From positions 124,001 through 188,000 of the forward strand of contig JACKDV010000015.1 in the NCBI GenBank assembly GCA_020633315.1: 64,000 nt of DNA. The letters run 5' to 3'. Under the pieces are notes generated by a model. That model was not told the origin of the DNA, did no database searches, and saw only the letters and a program-made list of their open reading frames with translations. Numbering within the stretch: position 1 is the stretch's first letter; every line of letters starts with the position of its first letter. The DNA comes from Myxococcales bacterium. GTDB taxonomy: Bacteria; Myxococcota_A; Polyangia; Nannocystales; Nannocystaceae. The translations under genes and the position numbers were made by a program. Below, one piece after another: positions 9,084 through 18,271 of this stretch.

Positions 9084-10922
9084 TCACGTCGGCTCGAGGC
9101 ATCGCCCTCGTCCAGGGTCACGTTGCACGAGACCTCTCTGAGAGTCATCGGAACCTTCGAGTAGCCGAGAGCCGCCATGGGTGGTGACCGCCAGTGCGTC
9201 CACGATCTCGGTCAAGCGGCGGACCCAAGACCCAAAGCCAGCATCCCGCCGCAGCTCGGAGCGTAGGCCCATCGCGACCTCGATGAGCTGCTGAAGCTGG
9301 AGCACCTCGGTGAACGCCACACTATCGTCGACCGGCAACAACCCCAGGTCGTGCTCACCCGCACGATCGAGCTTGCGATACAATCGCCGCATCGACATCG
9401 ACTGGGCCCTGATCGAGGCGCGTAGCTCGTCGATGGCGATGGGATCTTCCGGCGAACTGGAAGATCTCGCCAAACGCTGCGCCTCGGTGATCATGTCGGA
9501 CTTGAGCCGATGGCACCTCAGGTCGAAGTAGCCTCGCGCGACGGAATAGCGCCTCGGCGGCCTCGGCCCTTCGCTCATCGACAATCCCTTGCCGCTCGAA
9601 CTCCTCGAGCAACGCGTCGTTGACAGAGGGCCAACATCGCGGCATCTGCCCGAGGCGCAAGAACTCGTAGGCACGGATCCTTGGCCCGTCGCTGTCGACC
9701 CGGAAGGCAATGTGCGCCTTCGTCATCAACCGGGCCCGATGACGGTGACGGAGATGGGTCGTTCCCAGGACTCGATGCTCGTGCCCGTGGACGATGTTGT
9801 CATGGGGAATTGCCAGTCATCTCATGGACGATCCATCCACGATCACGTTCATCGGGACTCATCGCGATGACGGTGGAAATGGTAATGAGAGCGCCGATCT
9901 GGGCGATGTGTTCGTCTCGGAGTCGCTGACACTCGGCACATCCGGGCGTGCGCGGGATCGTTTGGCACGAGCATGTAGTCGATCCAAACACCGTAGTCCT
10001 CGGGGCAGGAGCATTCTTGACCACACCGGACTCGATGCCGAACGGATTGGGTTCGGAAGAGGGTTTCCTCCCACTTTCTGGATCGAATCGCCTCTGCGAC
10101 ATATGCTCGGACCACATCCTTGATTGCTTCGATATCCTCCATGCTGCCCGGAGTATCGCCGCTCCACGCATGAGAGATGAAGATCATGTGACCCCACCTG
10201 CGGTTTCCATTCTTCTGCGCCTTCGCTCCTGGGTAGCCCGGCAATCCCCGGCTCCCAGCGAGTGCCATCAACTCTTCATAGGACAATGCCAACTCGTTGG
10301 GACTCGCCTCGAACGCCGACCGATCCGCAACGGGCACTCTTCTCCATCCCTCGACCAGAGTCGAGGAAAGGAGCCCGAGACATGGATGAGGCCGACCGGG
10401 CCGGAGCCATTTCCATCAGAGGGGAGCTGATGGGCCAGGGTCGTGCACAGGCGACCCTCGACCTCGATCGCGTGATGACACACCTTCTTCTCTTGGTCGC
10501 GACGAATGTCCAGGAGTACGCGAGCCAGATCCCGAGAGAGACTAGCGATGGACCTTCCGCTCGTCCCTCGCGGCCTGGACCAAGCACGGATCCGCGGCCT
10601 GCTCGACGGTGACGCCACTCAACCACACGGACTCTCGAACCAGTGCGTCACGAGTCGATTCGTCGAGCTCGCCAAACCGGAGGTCCTCGCCCGAGTCCGA
10701 ACCGCTCGAGCCCCCGCGTCGTAACCACCACACCGAGGAGCCTGGCAGATGGGGCAGTCCCTCTTCGTTGGCCCGTTCGGGATTCGGATGCTTGCGACGG
10801 AGTCGTTTCGAAAGGGCATCATCAGTCGTCCTTGGGCGGCCCCTGCAGTGCGCACAATCCGCAACTGCGGGGTCTGGTTCCCAATGAAACTGGTTCCCGA
10901 CGACCGAGTTTTCGTCTGTCAC
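9084..10922 (-). pseudogene. decayed locus with TIR/HET-like and Cys-pair remnants, many frameshifts
   Basis: Read leftward, protein-like sequence jumps between the three frames. A start at 10922 gives a segment with DCAHC, then another frame gives RDCPICQAP, then more frames follow down to about 9084. At about 10200-9970 a frame carries MIFISHAW and GVWIDYM, which resemble the first strand and a later conserved element of TIR/HET-like signalling families. Just after GVWIDYM the continuation (PRTPGCAECQRLRDEH, then RGWIVHE) is found one frame away, so a frameshift lies near 9965. Another shift lies near 9730 and another near 9590. GC is visibly lower than in flanking genes. I read it as one or two horizontally acquired genes in decay. 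Whether all parts belong to one gene is uncertain. Confidence 0.5.
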
Positions 10923-10968
10923 GATCTCGTTACGCGAGCCCGAGCCGAGCCCGCGTCGAGCCCGAGGC

Positions 10969-12081
10969 TCAGGGCGAGCCGTCGCCGTCGGTCTTCGCGG
11001 CCTCGGCCGGCGCCGGGTCGGCCTTGGCGGCCTTGCGCGCCTCCACCAGCTTGCGTCCCTCCTCCAGGCTCGCCGCGCAGCGGAAGCCGAAGTGGTGGAA
11101 CTCGATCGAGTTGAGGTTGGCCGGGTAGTGGAAGCGGCGGTGGTAGCCGGTGGCGTAGCTGGCCTCCCAGTACCACGAGCCCCCCTTGACCGCGCGCTTG
11201 TTCACCTTGCCGCAGGTGTCGGTGCCCTCGCCCCCGCAAGGGCCCTTGGGATCGGTGCCCTGGCACGCCTTGCCGCAGGCCTCCCAGCTCGGCGAGGCCC
11301 AGTCGTAGACCCACTCCCACGCGTTGCCGGCCATGTCGTACAGGCCATAGGCGCCCGGGGGCCGGGTGCCGATCTCGAAGGTGCGCCCCTTCTTGGGGTG
11401 CTCGAACTTCTTGTCCACGCCGCAGCTTCGGCCGCGCTCGTCCTTGATCACGGCCAGCTCGCAGGTGGCCTCCTCGTCACCCCAGGGGTAGGCCGCACCA
11501 TCGGGACCGCGCGCGGCCTTCTCCCACTGCGACTCGGTGGGCAGGTGCTTGCCCCCCACCTCGCAGTAGCGCACGGCGGCAAACCAGCTCGGCCCCACGA
11601 TGGGCTGCTTGGGACGGCTGAAGTCGTTGTAGAGCGGGCCGCCGCGCAGGCACTGCTTGGTGGCCTGGCACGCCTTGTAGTCCTCGTAGGTGACCTCGTT
11701 GAGGTCCATGTAGAAGGTCTGCAGCCAGATGGTCTGCGCAGGGCGGGCGTTGTCGGGGCCGTCGTCGGAGCCGCGGATGAACGGGCCGCCGGGGATGCAG
11801 GCCATGCCCTCGGGCACCTCGCCGCAGGGCTCGATCACGGTGCCATCGGGCGCGACCAAGGGCTCGGGCTCCGGCTCGGGTGCAGGCGGCTCGGCCTTTG
11901 CGACCGTTGCGGCCGCGGGCTCGACCGCGGCCGCGGTCGTGGGCTCGGCCACCGCAGACACGGGCGCGGGCTCCGGCTCGGGCTCGGCGGCGGGCGTGCT
12001 CGAGGAAGCTCGACAGCCGACGATCGCCAGCAACCAGAGCGTGACGCGAATGCGAGGGACAACGACCGAGGGCGACGTCAT
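10969..12081 (-). CDS. SUMF1/formylglycine-generating-enzyme-like lipoprotein
   Basis: With the ATG at 12081 the 370-residue protein has a clean lipoprotein signal (LLAIVGC). It is followed by about 70 residues of Ala/Pro/Glu linker and then a SUMF1/FGE-type C-type-lectin-like domain: GGPFIRGSDD, the LPTESQWEKAARG block, GNAWEWVYDW, GGSW and FGFRCA can all be read. This domain occurs in formylglycine-generating enzymes and in many myxobacterial surface proteins that are probably not sulfatase activators. No sulfatase is nearby. Several extra Cys pairs in the middle suggest disulfides outside the cytoplasm. Two in-frame ATGs upstream (12093, 12126) are less suitable for a signal peptide. Confidence 0.88.
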   Translation of the reverse strand: MTSPSVVVPRIRVTLWLLAIVGCRASSSTPAAEPEPEPAPVSAVAEPTTAAAVEPAAATVAKAEPPAPEPEPEPLVAPDGTVIEPCGEVPEGMACIPGGPFIRGSDDGPDNARPAQTIWLQTFYMDLNEVTYEDYKACQATKQCLRGGPLYNDFSRPKQPIVGPSWFAAVRYCEVGGKHLPTESQWEKAARGPDGAAYPWGDEEATCELAVIKDERGRSCGVDKKFEHPKKGRTFEIGTRPPGAYGLYDMAGNAWEWVYDWASPSWEACGKACQGTDPKGPCGGEGTDTCGKVNKRAVKGGSWYWEASYATGYHRRFHYPANLNSIEFHHFGFRCAASLEEGRKLVEARKAAKADPAPAEAAKTDGDGSP

Positions 12082-12229
12082 GACGGTGCCCATGCTTGAT
12101 ACCACCGCCGTTCCGATCCGAGCCATGGGCGTCGGCTGGACACCGGGACCGGACCTCGGTCAAGCTAGAGGCTCCCGCCGGCTCGGACCTCGCGGGACCA
12201 CCACACGGACGCGAAGGAACGAGGACATC

Positions 12230-12511
12230 ATGAACATCAAGGACATTGCGGCCACCCTGGCGATCCTGGGCTCGAGCACGCTGGCGATGACCGGCTGCGG
12301 CAAGGAGCAGCAGCCCGCCACCGAGGTCCCGGGCGGCGACGAGGCGACCCCGGCCGACGGTGCCGACGCGGGCGGCGAGGCCAAGTGCGGCGAGGGCCAC
12401 GAGGGCGACGGCCACTGTGGCGACGACGCCGCGGCTGGCGGCGGCGAGGCCTCCTGCTCCGCCGAGGGCGGCGAGGGCGAGGCCTCCTGCTCCGCCGAGG
12501 ACGGCGAGTAG
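12230..12511 (+). CDS. small Cys/Gly/Glu-rich lipoprotein, bufferin-precursor-like composition
   Basis: A 93-residue protein with a strong ribosome-binding stretch (AAGGAACGAGG) before the ATG and a lipoprotein-type signal (LAMTGC). The mature part is Ala/Gly/Glu/Asp-rich with Cys in short repeats: KCGEGHEGDGHCG, then two near-identical EASCSAE blocks. The composition recalls precursor peptides of copper-binding bufferin or methanobactin-like RiPPs handled by DUF692 enzymes. No DUF692 or partner gene is visible here, so it may equally be a simple metal-binding or structural lipoprotein. It is followed by a strong hairpin. Confidence 0.75.
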   Translation: MNIKDIAATLAILGSSTLAMTGCGKEQQPATEVPGGDEATPADGADAGGEAKCGEGHEGDGHCGDDAAAGGGEASCSAEGGEGEASCSAEDGE

Positions 12512-12581
12512 CCGCTCCGCGCTCTGGGGCGTCGCCGCCGGCAGACGCCCCGAACGCCCACCAGCGCAGGTGAACGAAGGA

Positions 12582-12615
12582 AGAGGCCGCTACGCACCAC
12601 CGCGTAGCGGCCTCT
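12582..12615 (+). terminator. hairpin terminator after the small Cys-rich lipoprotein
   Basis: A perfect 14-bp stem, AGAGGCCGCTACGC pairing with GCGTAGCGGCCTCT, around a 6-base loop, 70 bases downstream of the stop. Only a weak T-run follows, as usual in this GC-rich DNA. Confidence 0.7.
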
Positions 12616-12630
12616 GTTGCTCGTCTCGCT

Positions 12631-12687
12631 CGAGGGTCCTCGTCTCGGGCGCGAAGGTGCTCGGTGAGCCCCAGGCGAGGACCCTCG
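12631..12687 (-). terminator. 12-bp inverted repeat just after the VWA gene stop
   Basis: CGAGGGTCCTCG (12631-12642) and CGAGGACCCTCG (12676-12687) are exact reverse complements separated by 33 bases. The repeat starts two bases beyond the native stop codon of the interrupted VWA gene (12689), so it probably served as that gene's terminator. Confidence 0.5.
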
Positions 12688-12688
12688 G

Positions 12689-12773
12689 TCAGTCCTGCGG
12701 CCAGGGGTTGGGCGGGTTGGGATCGCTGGGCCCGTCCTGCGCCCCGTTGGCGTCCAGGTTGTCGATGAATTTG
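12689..12773 (-). pseudogene. 3' fragment of the VWA lipoprotein gene, cut off by the IS
   Basis: Read leftward from the left IS junction this stretch encodes KFIDNLDANGAQDGPSD and a Pro/Asn-rich end, stopping at TGA 12691-12689. The upstream part of the gene on the other side of the IS ends in SYIRKF, so the overlapping KF gives a continuous SYIRKFIDNLDAN sequence. Removing the IS plus one target copy leaves exactly 1551 bases (517 codons) from ATG 15736 to this stop. Confidence 0.88.
12766..12773. repeat. left target-site duplication of the ISL3-like element
   Basis: TGAATTTG, identical to 14263-14270 on the other side of the element. An 8-bp duplication is the usual size for the ISL3 family. 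Confidence 0.9.
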
Positions 12774-14262
12774 GGTTCGTCAGAAGAATCTGTGAGCGCC
12801 CTCGGGCTCGGGAAGCGCGCCGAGGCTGTGGTACAGGGCGATCTCGGTCGCTTTGAGGGTCCGTAGGCCGTAGGCCCTTCTGGTGATCACTTTGAGCTTG
12901 TTGTTGAGGCCCTCGGCGACGGCCGCCGAGATCTCGCCGCGGGCGCGGAACCAGTTGAGCAGCAGCTCGCGGTGGACCCGGAAGGAGCGGGCCAGCTTCT
13001 TCATCGGTTCGATGCGGGAGCGCATGACCGTGGAGCACCAGCGGTCGAGGAACCTCCCGGCCCAGGTCGCCGAGGTGTAGTCCCACAACAGCTGCAGCCC
13101 TCCCTGAGCAGGTAGGCGCGCACCGTTGTCAGGTTGTACTTGAGCAGGTCGCGGAGCTTGGCATCCTGCTTCTTGGTCAGGTTCTCGGGCGCTTGAGCAG
13201 GGGCCACCGACCCCTCTTGAGGACGGGCCTCGTAGCCATCGCGCTCGAGCTTTGACCTCCGCCGCCCGCACCTGGTCGATGGCCTTGTTGAGCCGCTGCA
13301 CGATGTGGAAGCGGTCGAGCACGTGGACCGCCTGCTTGGCCTGACGCCCGATGGCGGTGAGGTAGGGCTTGTGCTGGTCGCTGCACACGAAGCGCAGCCA
13401 GCGGGCGCGCAGCCCGAACCAGTCGAAGAAGCCCCTCGATGCACCCTTGGTCCGGTCCTCGCCGATCCACAGAAGCCGACGACAGTGCGCGTCGATCTGG
13501 TAGACGACGGTCAGGTATTTGTGGCCGCGGTGCCACAGCACCTCGTCGACGCCGATCGCCCGAATCCCCGTCAGATCGCGGTGCTGCAGGCCCCACTCGA
13601 CCGCGAGGCCGACGGCACGGAAGACGGTGTCCCAGGTCGTGTTGAAGCTGCGGGCGACCTCGAGCCAGCTGAGCTTCTGGCCCAGCGAGCGAGGAACCAG
13701 GCGTAGGCCGTGGTCGTCGGGCTCTTGCCTTGGGCCCAGGGAACGAGCTCGACCCTGACCCGCACCGCGGGCACTTGACCCGGCGCATCGTGTACGCGAA
13801 CAAGACCAGCAGGCCCCACAGCGGGACGAACTGGAAGTACCGGGTGCCCTCCGGGGTGTCGTAGTACGGCGCGGGTCGCTCGCACTTGGAGCACACCGGG
13901 CGGCACCGAGCGTCGGGCGGATCCTGACGACCAGGCGCGCGCCTGTGGGCCACCGTGGAGCTCTACGTGGTCGTAGACGAAGCCCTTGTGTTTCTGGACG
14001 TGGTTGAGCAAAGTCTTGAGCTGCATCTCGGTTGCTGGGAGTGGGGTGGCGGTGTTGCAACTCCATCTTCGCCCCGAGATGCGCTATGTCCGTACGCCCG
14101 TAGGCGCCTGCTCCCTGGCTCCTGCCCCCGGCTCGCGCAGAGCTCGTCCCGGACATCGCCGACGAGCTCGAGTCCGAGCCGCTCCCGCCCACCCATCACC
14201 CGGCGAGCCGAAGCCTCGGCCGCGTAGCACGGCCCTCGGCTCACGAATTCTCCCGAGGAACC
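12774..14262 (-). mobile_element. ISL3-like insertion sequence, 1489 bp
   Basis: The element is bounded by perfect 8-bp direct repeats (TGAATTTG) and by imperfect terminal inverted repeats: GGTTCGTCAGAAGAATC at the left and, read inward from the right, GGTTCCTCGGGAGAATT (13 of 17 bases match). It carries one leftward transposase gene related to ISL3. It lies inside the VWA lipoprotein gene in the same orientation as that gene. The transposase is broken by several frameshifts, so this copy cannot move by itself. Confidence 0.9.
12780..14026 (-). pseudogene. ISL3-family transposase, frameshifted
   Basis: Start MQLKTLLNHVQ at 14026. The ISL3 layout can be followed across frames: an N-terminal zinc ribbon (CSKCERP then VKCPRCG, about 13890-13765), a helix-turn-helix region (LSWLEVARSFNTTWDTVFRA), the DDE core with IGVDEV and CSDQHKPY, a DRFHI segment, and the C-terminal EGLNNKLKVITRRAYG block with the presumed catalytic Glu. 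The reading frame changes at least four or five times (near 13950, 13910, 13770, 13685, 13250 and 13105), so no full-length protein can be made. The longest intact part, about 13680-13255, contains the first two acidic residues. Confidence 0.88.
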
Positions 14263-15736
14263 TGAATTTGCGGATGTACGAGAGGTCGTCCTCGATGTCG
14301 AGGTCGGGGCTGTCGGCCAGCCACGCCTCGACCTGCTCGGCCAGCGGGACCAGCACCCCGCGCGCGCCGGCCAGGTCGCCGTACGAGGAGCGCACCGCCG
14401 CCATCTCGAAGCCGGCGTAGATGTTGAGCATCACGAAGCCCTTCTCCACGCCGCCGAAGCTGAACAGGCCGCCCTCGGGGGTCTCGCCCGGCTGCAGGGC
14501 GCTGGTGATCTTCACGTTGGTGGTGTGGCTCTGGTCGGTGCCCGGCTCGTCCCACTGCATGGAGATGGAGCCCACCGTGCCCGGCTCCTCGACCAGCGAG
14601 GGATCGCGGGGCACCAGCTCGGCGATGATCGCCCCGCCGCCGCCGCGCCGGCCTCCCTCCACGTCCTCGACCGCCACGCGGTGGGCGAGCTGCAGCGAGG
14701 GGATGTCGATCTGCCCCACGTTGCCCCAGGCCTGCGCCTGCTTGGTGCCGTAGATCGCCCGCAGCGTGTAGCCGGGATCGACCGTGAGGCTCACCCGCAC
14801 GTCGCGGGCCAGCGGCACCAGGAAGGTGTTGACCTCCTCCTCGAACACCTCCTGCACCGCGGCCGGGTCCTCGAGGAAGTAGAACGCGCCCGCGCCCTTC
14901 TCGGCCAGGTTGCGCATGAGCTCGGGGTCGAAGCTCTCGCCCATGCCGATGGTGGAGAGGCTGTAGCCCTCGGAGTTGTAGGCGGTCGACATCTCCACCA
15001 GGCGAGCGCTGCTGGTGATGCCGGTGGTGGCCTCGCCGTCCGACAGCAGGATCACCCGGTTCTGTCGCTCGGGGTCGGCGTGCGCCTCGACCGTCTCGTA
15101 GGCCATGCGCAGGCCGTCGTAGATGTTGGTGCGCCCGCCCGCCCGCAGCGAGCCGATGCCCAGGGTGAGCTCGGGGTCGTCGCCGCCGACGCTCTGCACC
15201 ACCATGCTGGCCTGATCGTCGAAGGCGATGAGGCTCACCCGGTCGTCGGGGCCGAGGTCGTCGAGCATGCGGTACAGCCCCTCGCGCACGTAGTCGATGG
15301 GCTCGCCCGACATCGAGCCGCTGGTGTCCACCGCGATCGCGAGGTTGAGCGGCAGCCGGGGCGCCGTCGCGGGATCGATGGGGGTGTTCATCCCCAGCAT
15401 CACCAGCGTGCAGTTGGAGCCGTTGATCATGTTGCCCATCACGCCGAGCTCGCCGTGCAGGCAGATGTCGTCGCCGCAGTCGGCGGGGGGCAGCTCGATC
15501 TTGTGCTCGTTGAAGAAGCCGACGTCGTCGAGGGTCTCGGGGCCGGGCAGGCCGCCCGCGTCGATGATGGCGCGGAACTGGCCGAAGTCCTGGGCGCCGC
15601 CCTGGGCCACGCCGGCCCCGACGCCATCGCCCTCGAAGGCAGCGCCGTCGGAGGCCGCCATGCAGCCGGTGCCGAGGGAGACCGCGAGCAGGCCGAGGCC
15701 GAGCGCGCGGCGGAGGGTGCGGTTGGAGTAGGTCAT
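14084..15736 (-). pseudogene. von Willebrand factor A lipoprotein gene, interrupted by IS (5' part)
   Basis: The ATG at 15736 starts a lipoprotein-type signal (LGTGC). A VWA domain follows with the metal-site motif DTSGSM at about residues 133-138 and downstream threonine and aspartate elements (GGRTNIYDG, LLSDGEATTG). It is similar to surface VWA proteins that bind other extracellular partners. Native sequence ends at 14263; beyond that the frame runs into the IS and stops at 14084, adding about 60 foreign residues. The native last 27 residues lie beyond the element at 12773-12689. The intact protein was 516 residues. It is the second gene after the membrane protein at 17413, 42 bases apart. 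The truncated product might still be made. Confidence 0.88.
14263..14270. repeat. right target-site duplication of the ISL3-like element
   Basis: TGAATTTG, the exact partner of 12766-12773. Confidence 0.9.
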
Positions 15737-15778
15737 GGGTACGTTCCGATCCGTGGGTTCGAAGCAAGCCAAGGGAGG

Positions 15779-17413
15779 TCAGCCGGCATCCGGCTCGATG
15801 TAGAGGGTGACGACCTCGAGGTCGAGGCCCAGGGTGTCGGGACCCTCGGCGCACTCGGGATCGAGGGCCGCGCGGTCCTCGGAGTGGGCCACGACGATGG
15901 TCATGCTGCCGGCGTCGCCCGGCAGGGTGCGGGCCTCGCCCGGCAGCAGCTCGGCCACGCCGAACTCGCCGCCGCCGGCCGTGACCGCGGTGGACCGGGT
16001 GACGGTGCCGCAGCGCTCGCCCACCACGTAGCCGCAGTCGAACTCGGGCACCGCCGCCACGTTGACGCCGCGCGTGGAGGGGAACACCTCGCCGCGGTAG
16101 GCCGTGAGCTCCACCCGGGGCAGCCCGTCGGCGGGATCGTCGTCGCTCTGCAGGGTCACGCCGGACTCGTCGTCGTCGTTGGAGCCCAGGGCGCTCAGCG
16201 ACACCCGCTGGCCGGGGACCAGGCCCAGCTCGCTCAGCGGCGCGCACAGGTACCAGCGCTCGCTGGCCTGCAGGTTGCCCTCGACGTCGCGGGTGCCCAG
16301 GTCGACGGCGAAGCAGCCGTCGGCGCCGCGATCGAGCTCGACCAGCTCCCAGCTGCCCACGGGCACGGTGCTCCACTCGAGGCGACCCGCGTCGCTCTGC
16401 GGGGCGCAGGCGCCCGCCACCGGCGGGGCCGCGGCGGGCACCAGGTGCACGACGTCGTCGCCCAGCGCCTCGAAGCGGCCGAGGTGATCGGGATCGGTGG
16501 AGGGCAGCAGGTCGATGCCGCCGCGGGGGCTGCCCTCCTCGTAGCCCTCGCCGGGCACCAGGTGGGTGGGCACGCTGCCCGCGTTCCAGAACGCCACCGC
16601 CGGAGGCAGGCCGTCCACGTCGAGCAGGTAGGCATAGCAGCCGCCCGTGAACTCGCCCTCGATGTCGCCCTCGCCGTCCCAGCTCCACTCCCACTCGCTG
16701 GGGCGCAGCGGGAAGCTCTGGTCGGGCTCGAGCACGAAGGAGCGCGACTGACCGAAGAGCGGCTCGGTGATGAGCCGCCCCGGATCCTCGGCCACCGCCG
16801 AGCAGTCGAGGTCGATCGAATCGGTCAGGCCGCGCAGGCGCACCACCAGGGGCTCGCTACCGCCGTTGTGCACGTAGACGTCCGCCTCGAAGTCGGGGCG
16901 GAAGGGCTCCTCGGAGGGCGGAGGGCTGGTGGCGGCGCAGCACAACAGGCCCGCGCCCGCGGCCACCACCTCGGCGCTGCGGCGCGCGGGCTGGACCACC
17001 CGGCGGCGCATGGCGGCGAGCAGGCCGACCAGGCTCAGGGCCAGGGCGGGCAGGGCGAGCAGATCGCTGGCGTCGCGGGTGATGTGCCAGGGGAAGCCGA
17101 TCGCTCCCATCGCCGCGCTCCATCCCGCCGCGGCCGCGGCCGAGAGCTGGATGGCGCAGAACACCACGCCCACCGCCACGTGGGCCGCGACCCAGCCCCG
17201 AAGGCTGCGCACGCGCAGCAGCGCGGCGAGCAGCACCGGGGCCACCACCAGGCCGGCCACGTCGCTGAGCTTGCCGGTGAGCTCGGCGGGCAGCAGCGAG
17301 GCGCCCTTGAGCAGGTGATCGTTGAGCACGAGCACCGCGAGGCTCGCCAGCCACAGCGGATGCAGGAGCGCCCGCTCGGGTCGGAGGGGCGTGGTCGGAG
17401 TACGGTAGGTCAT
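15779..17413 (-). CDS. membrane-anchored protein with large extracytoplasmic domain, unknown
   Basis: The ATG at 17413 gives 544 residues. The first about 150 residues hold about five hydrophobic segments (starting LLHPLWLASLAVLVLNDHLLKG), and the remaining about 390 residues are acidic, hydrophilic and beta-rich with scattered Cys (SIDLDC, GGCYAY, CGYVVGERCG), as expected for an outside domain. I recognise no family. It lies 42 bases upstream of the VWA lipoprotein gene on the same strand, so the pair is probably one operon. The apparent reading frame continues upstream to 17716 but lacks coding character there. Confidence 0.75.
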   Translation of the reverse strand: MTYRTPTTPLRPERALLHPLWLASLAVLVLNDHLLKGASLLPAELTGKLSDVAGLVVAPVLLAALLRVRSLRGWVAAHVAVGVVFCAIQLSAAAAAGWSAAMGAIGFPWHITRDASDLLALPALALSLVGLLAAMRRRVVQPARRSAEVVAAGAGLLCCAATSPPPSEEPFRPDFEADVYVHNGGSEPLVVRLRGLTDSIDLDCSAVAEDPGRLITEPLFGQSRSFVLEPDQSFPLRPSEWEWSWDGEGDIEGEFTGGCYAYLLDVDGLPPAVAFWNAGSVPTHLVPGEGYEEGSPRGGIDLLPSTDPDHLGRFEALGDDVVHLVPAAAPPVAGACAPQSDAGRLEWSTVPVGSWELVELDRGADGCFAVDLGTRDVEGNLQASERWYLCAPLSELGLVPGQRVSLSALGSNDDDESGVTLQSDDDPADGLPRVELTAYRGEVFPSTRGVNVAAVPEFDCGYVVGERCGTVTRSTAVTAGGGEFGVAELLPGEARTLPGDAGSMTIVVAHSEDRAALDPECAEGPDTLGLDLEVVTLYIEPDAG

Positions 17414-17774
17414 GATGGAGGTCAGCTCCTGGAGCTGGGCGAGACAATGGAAATGGAGATCGAAGGCGCGGGCTCGGGCCCGGGTACGAGCGCGAGGATC
17501 CGGCGGGCCTCCGTCCCGGTGACGGGGCGGGTCCGCACCCCGGTAGTGCCCCCCGATCCCCGATCGATCGCGTCCCGACGAGACTTTTTTCGCGAGCAAT
17601 TCCAACATTTTGAGATCCCCCCGCGGCGATCGGAGCGGACGACCGAGGCACGCGCGGCGACACGAGGGAAGCGACGCGGGCGTGACCGCGACATCGATGT
17701 CGTGATGTCGGCCCATCGTGATGATCTCGATTCCGAGACGGGAAGCGGTGTCGTTCGTGCGCTATGGTGTGCGC
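17414..17774. other. intergenic region between divergent genes
   Basis: This 361-base gap separates the leftward membrane-protein operon from the rightward lipoprotein pair and must hold both promoters. I see an AT-richer patch at about 17580-17615 (with a run of six T) but no convincing promoter pair, repeat or RNA. Confidence 0.4.
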
Positions 17775-18269
17775 ATGAGACTTGGATTGGTGGTCGTGGC
17801 GTCGGTCGCCTTGGCGGGCTGCGCTGCCTCGGCAGACTTCGAGAGCGAGACCGAGGACTTCATCGACATGCCCACGCCGCCGGGCAACTGCTCGGCCGAC
17901 ACCGGAGCGGAGCCGTGCCCCAACCCCACCGCGGACGGGGGCACCGGCACCTCGGGCAACCCCGTGGGCGGTCCGTGCCTCGAGCCCGACGACTGCCAGG
18001 CGGGAGCGGCCTGCGTCGCGCCCTACGAGGACGGCATGGTCGGCGAGTTCAGCTGCACCGATCAGTGCATCGCGCTCGAGGACGAGGCCTCGTGGTGCCT
18101 CGATGCCGCGGCGTGCTGCGAGCCCGGGGCGATCTGTCGGCGGGGCCTGTGCGTGATCGACGGGAGCGCCGACTCGGGCTCGGGTGACTCGGGCTCGGGT
18201 GACTCGGGCTCGGGCGACTCGGACTCGGGCTCGGGCGACAGCGGTGGGTCCAGCAGCACGGGCGTGTAA
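17775..18269 (+). CDS. Cys-rich lipoprotein, first of a tandem paralogous pair
   Basis: The ATG at 17775 gives a 164-residue protein with a clear lipobox (ALAGC). A Thr/Asp/Gly linker leads to a Cys-rich core with the pattern CLEPDDCQAGAACV ... CTDQCI ... WCLDAAACCEPGAICRRGLC, resembling the tag-like Cys modules of myxobacterial secreted proteins. The C-terminus is a Ser-Gly-Asp repeat. The gene following by two bases is a paralogue with the same Cys pattern. No enzymatic motif is present; a structural or binding role at the cell surface is inferred. Confidence 0.8.
   Translation: MRLGLVVVASVALAGCAASADFESETEDFIDMPTPPGNCSADTGAEPCPNPTADGGTGTSGNPVGGPCLEPDDCQAGAACVAPYEDGMVGEFSCTDQCIALEDEASWCLDAAACCEPGAICRRGLCVIDGSADSGSGDSGSGDSGSGDSDSGSGDSGGSSSTGV
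18171..18236 (+). repeat. 15-bp in-frame tandem repeat coding Asp-Ser-Gly-Ser-Gly
   Basis: Three near-identical 15-bp units (GACTCGGGCTCGGGT) followed by a longer variant unit, inside the C-terminus of the lipoprotein gene. Copy changes would keep frame, so length variation rather than on/off switching is expected. Confidence 0.8.
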
Positions 18270-18271
18270 TC

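Noticed and set aside
14525..18187. A long plus-strand open frame of about 1220 codons
   Set aside because: Antisense to the VWA and membrane-protein genes; composition is the same shadow type.
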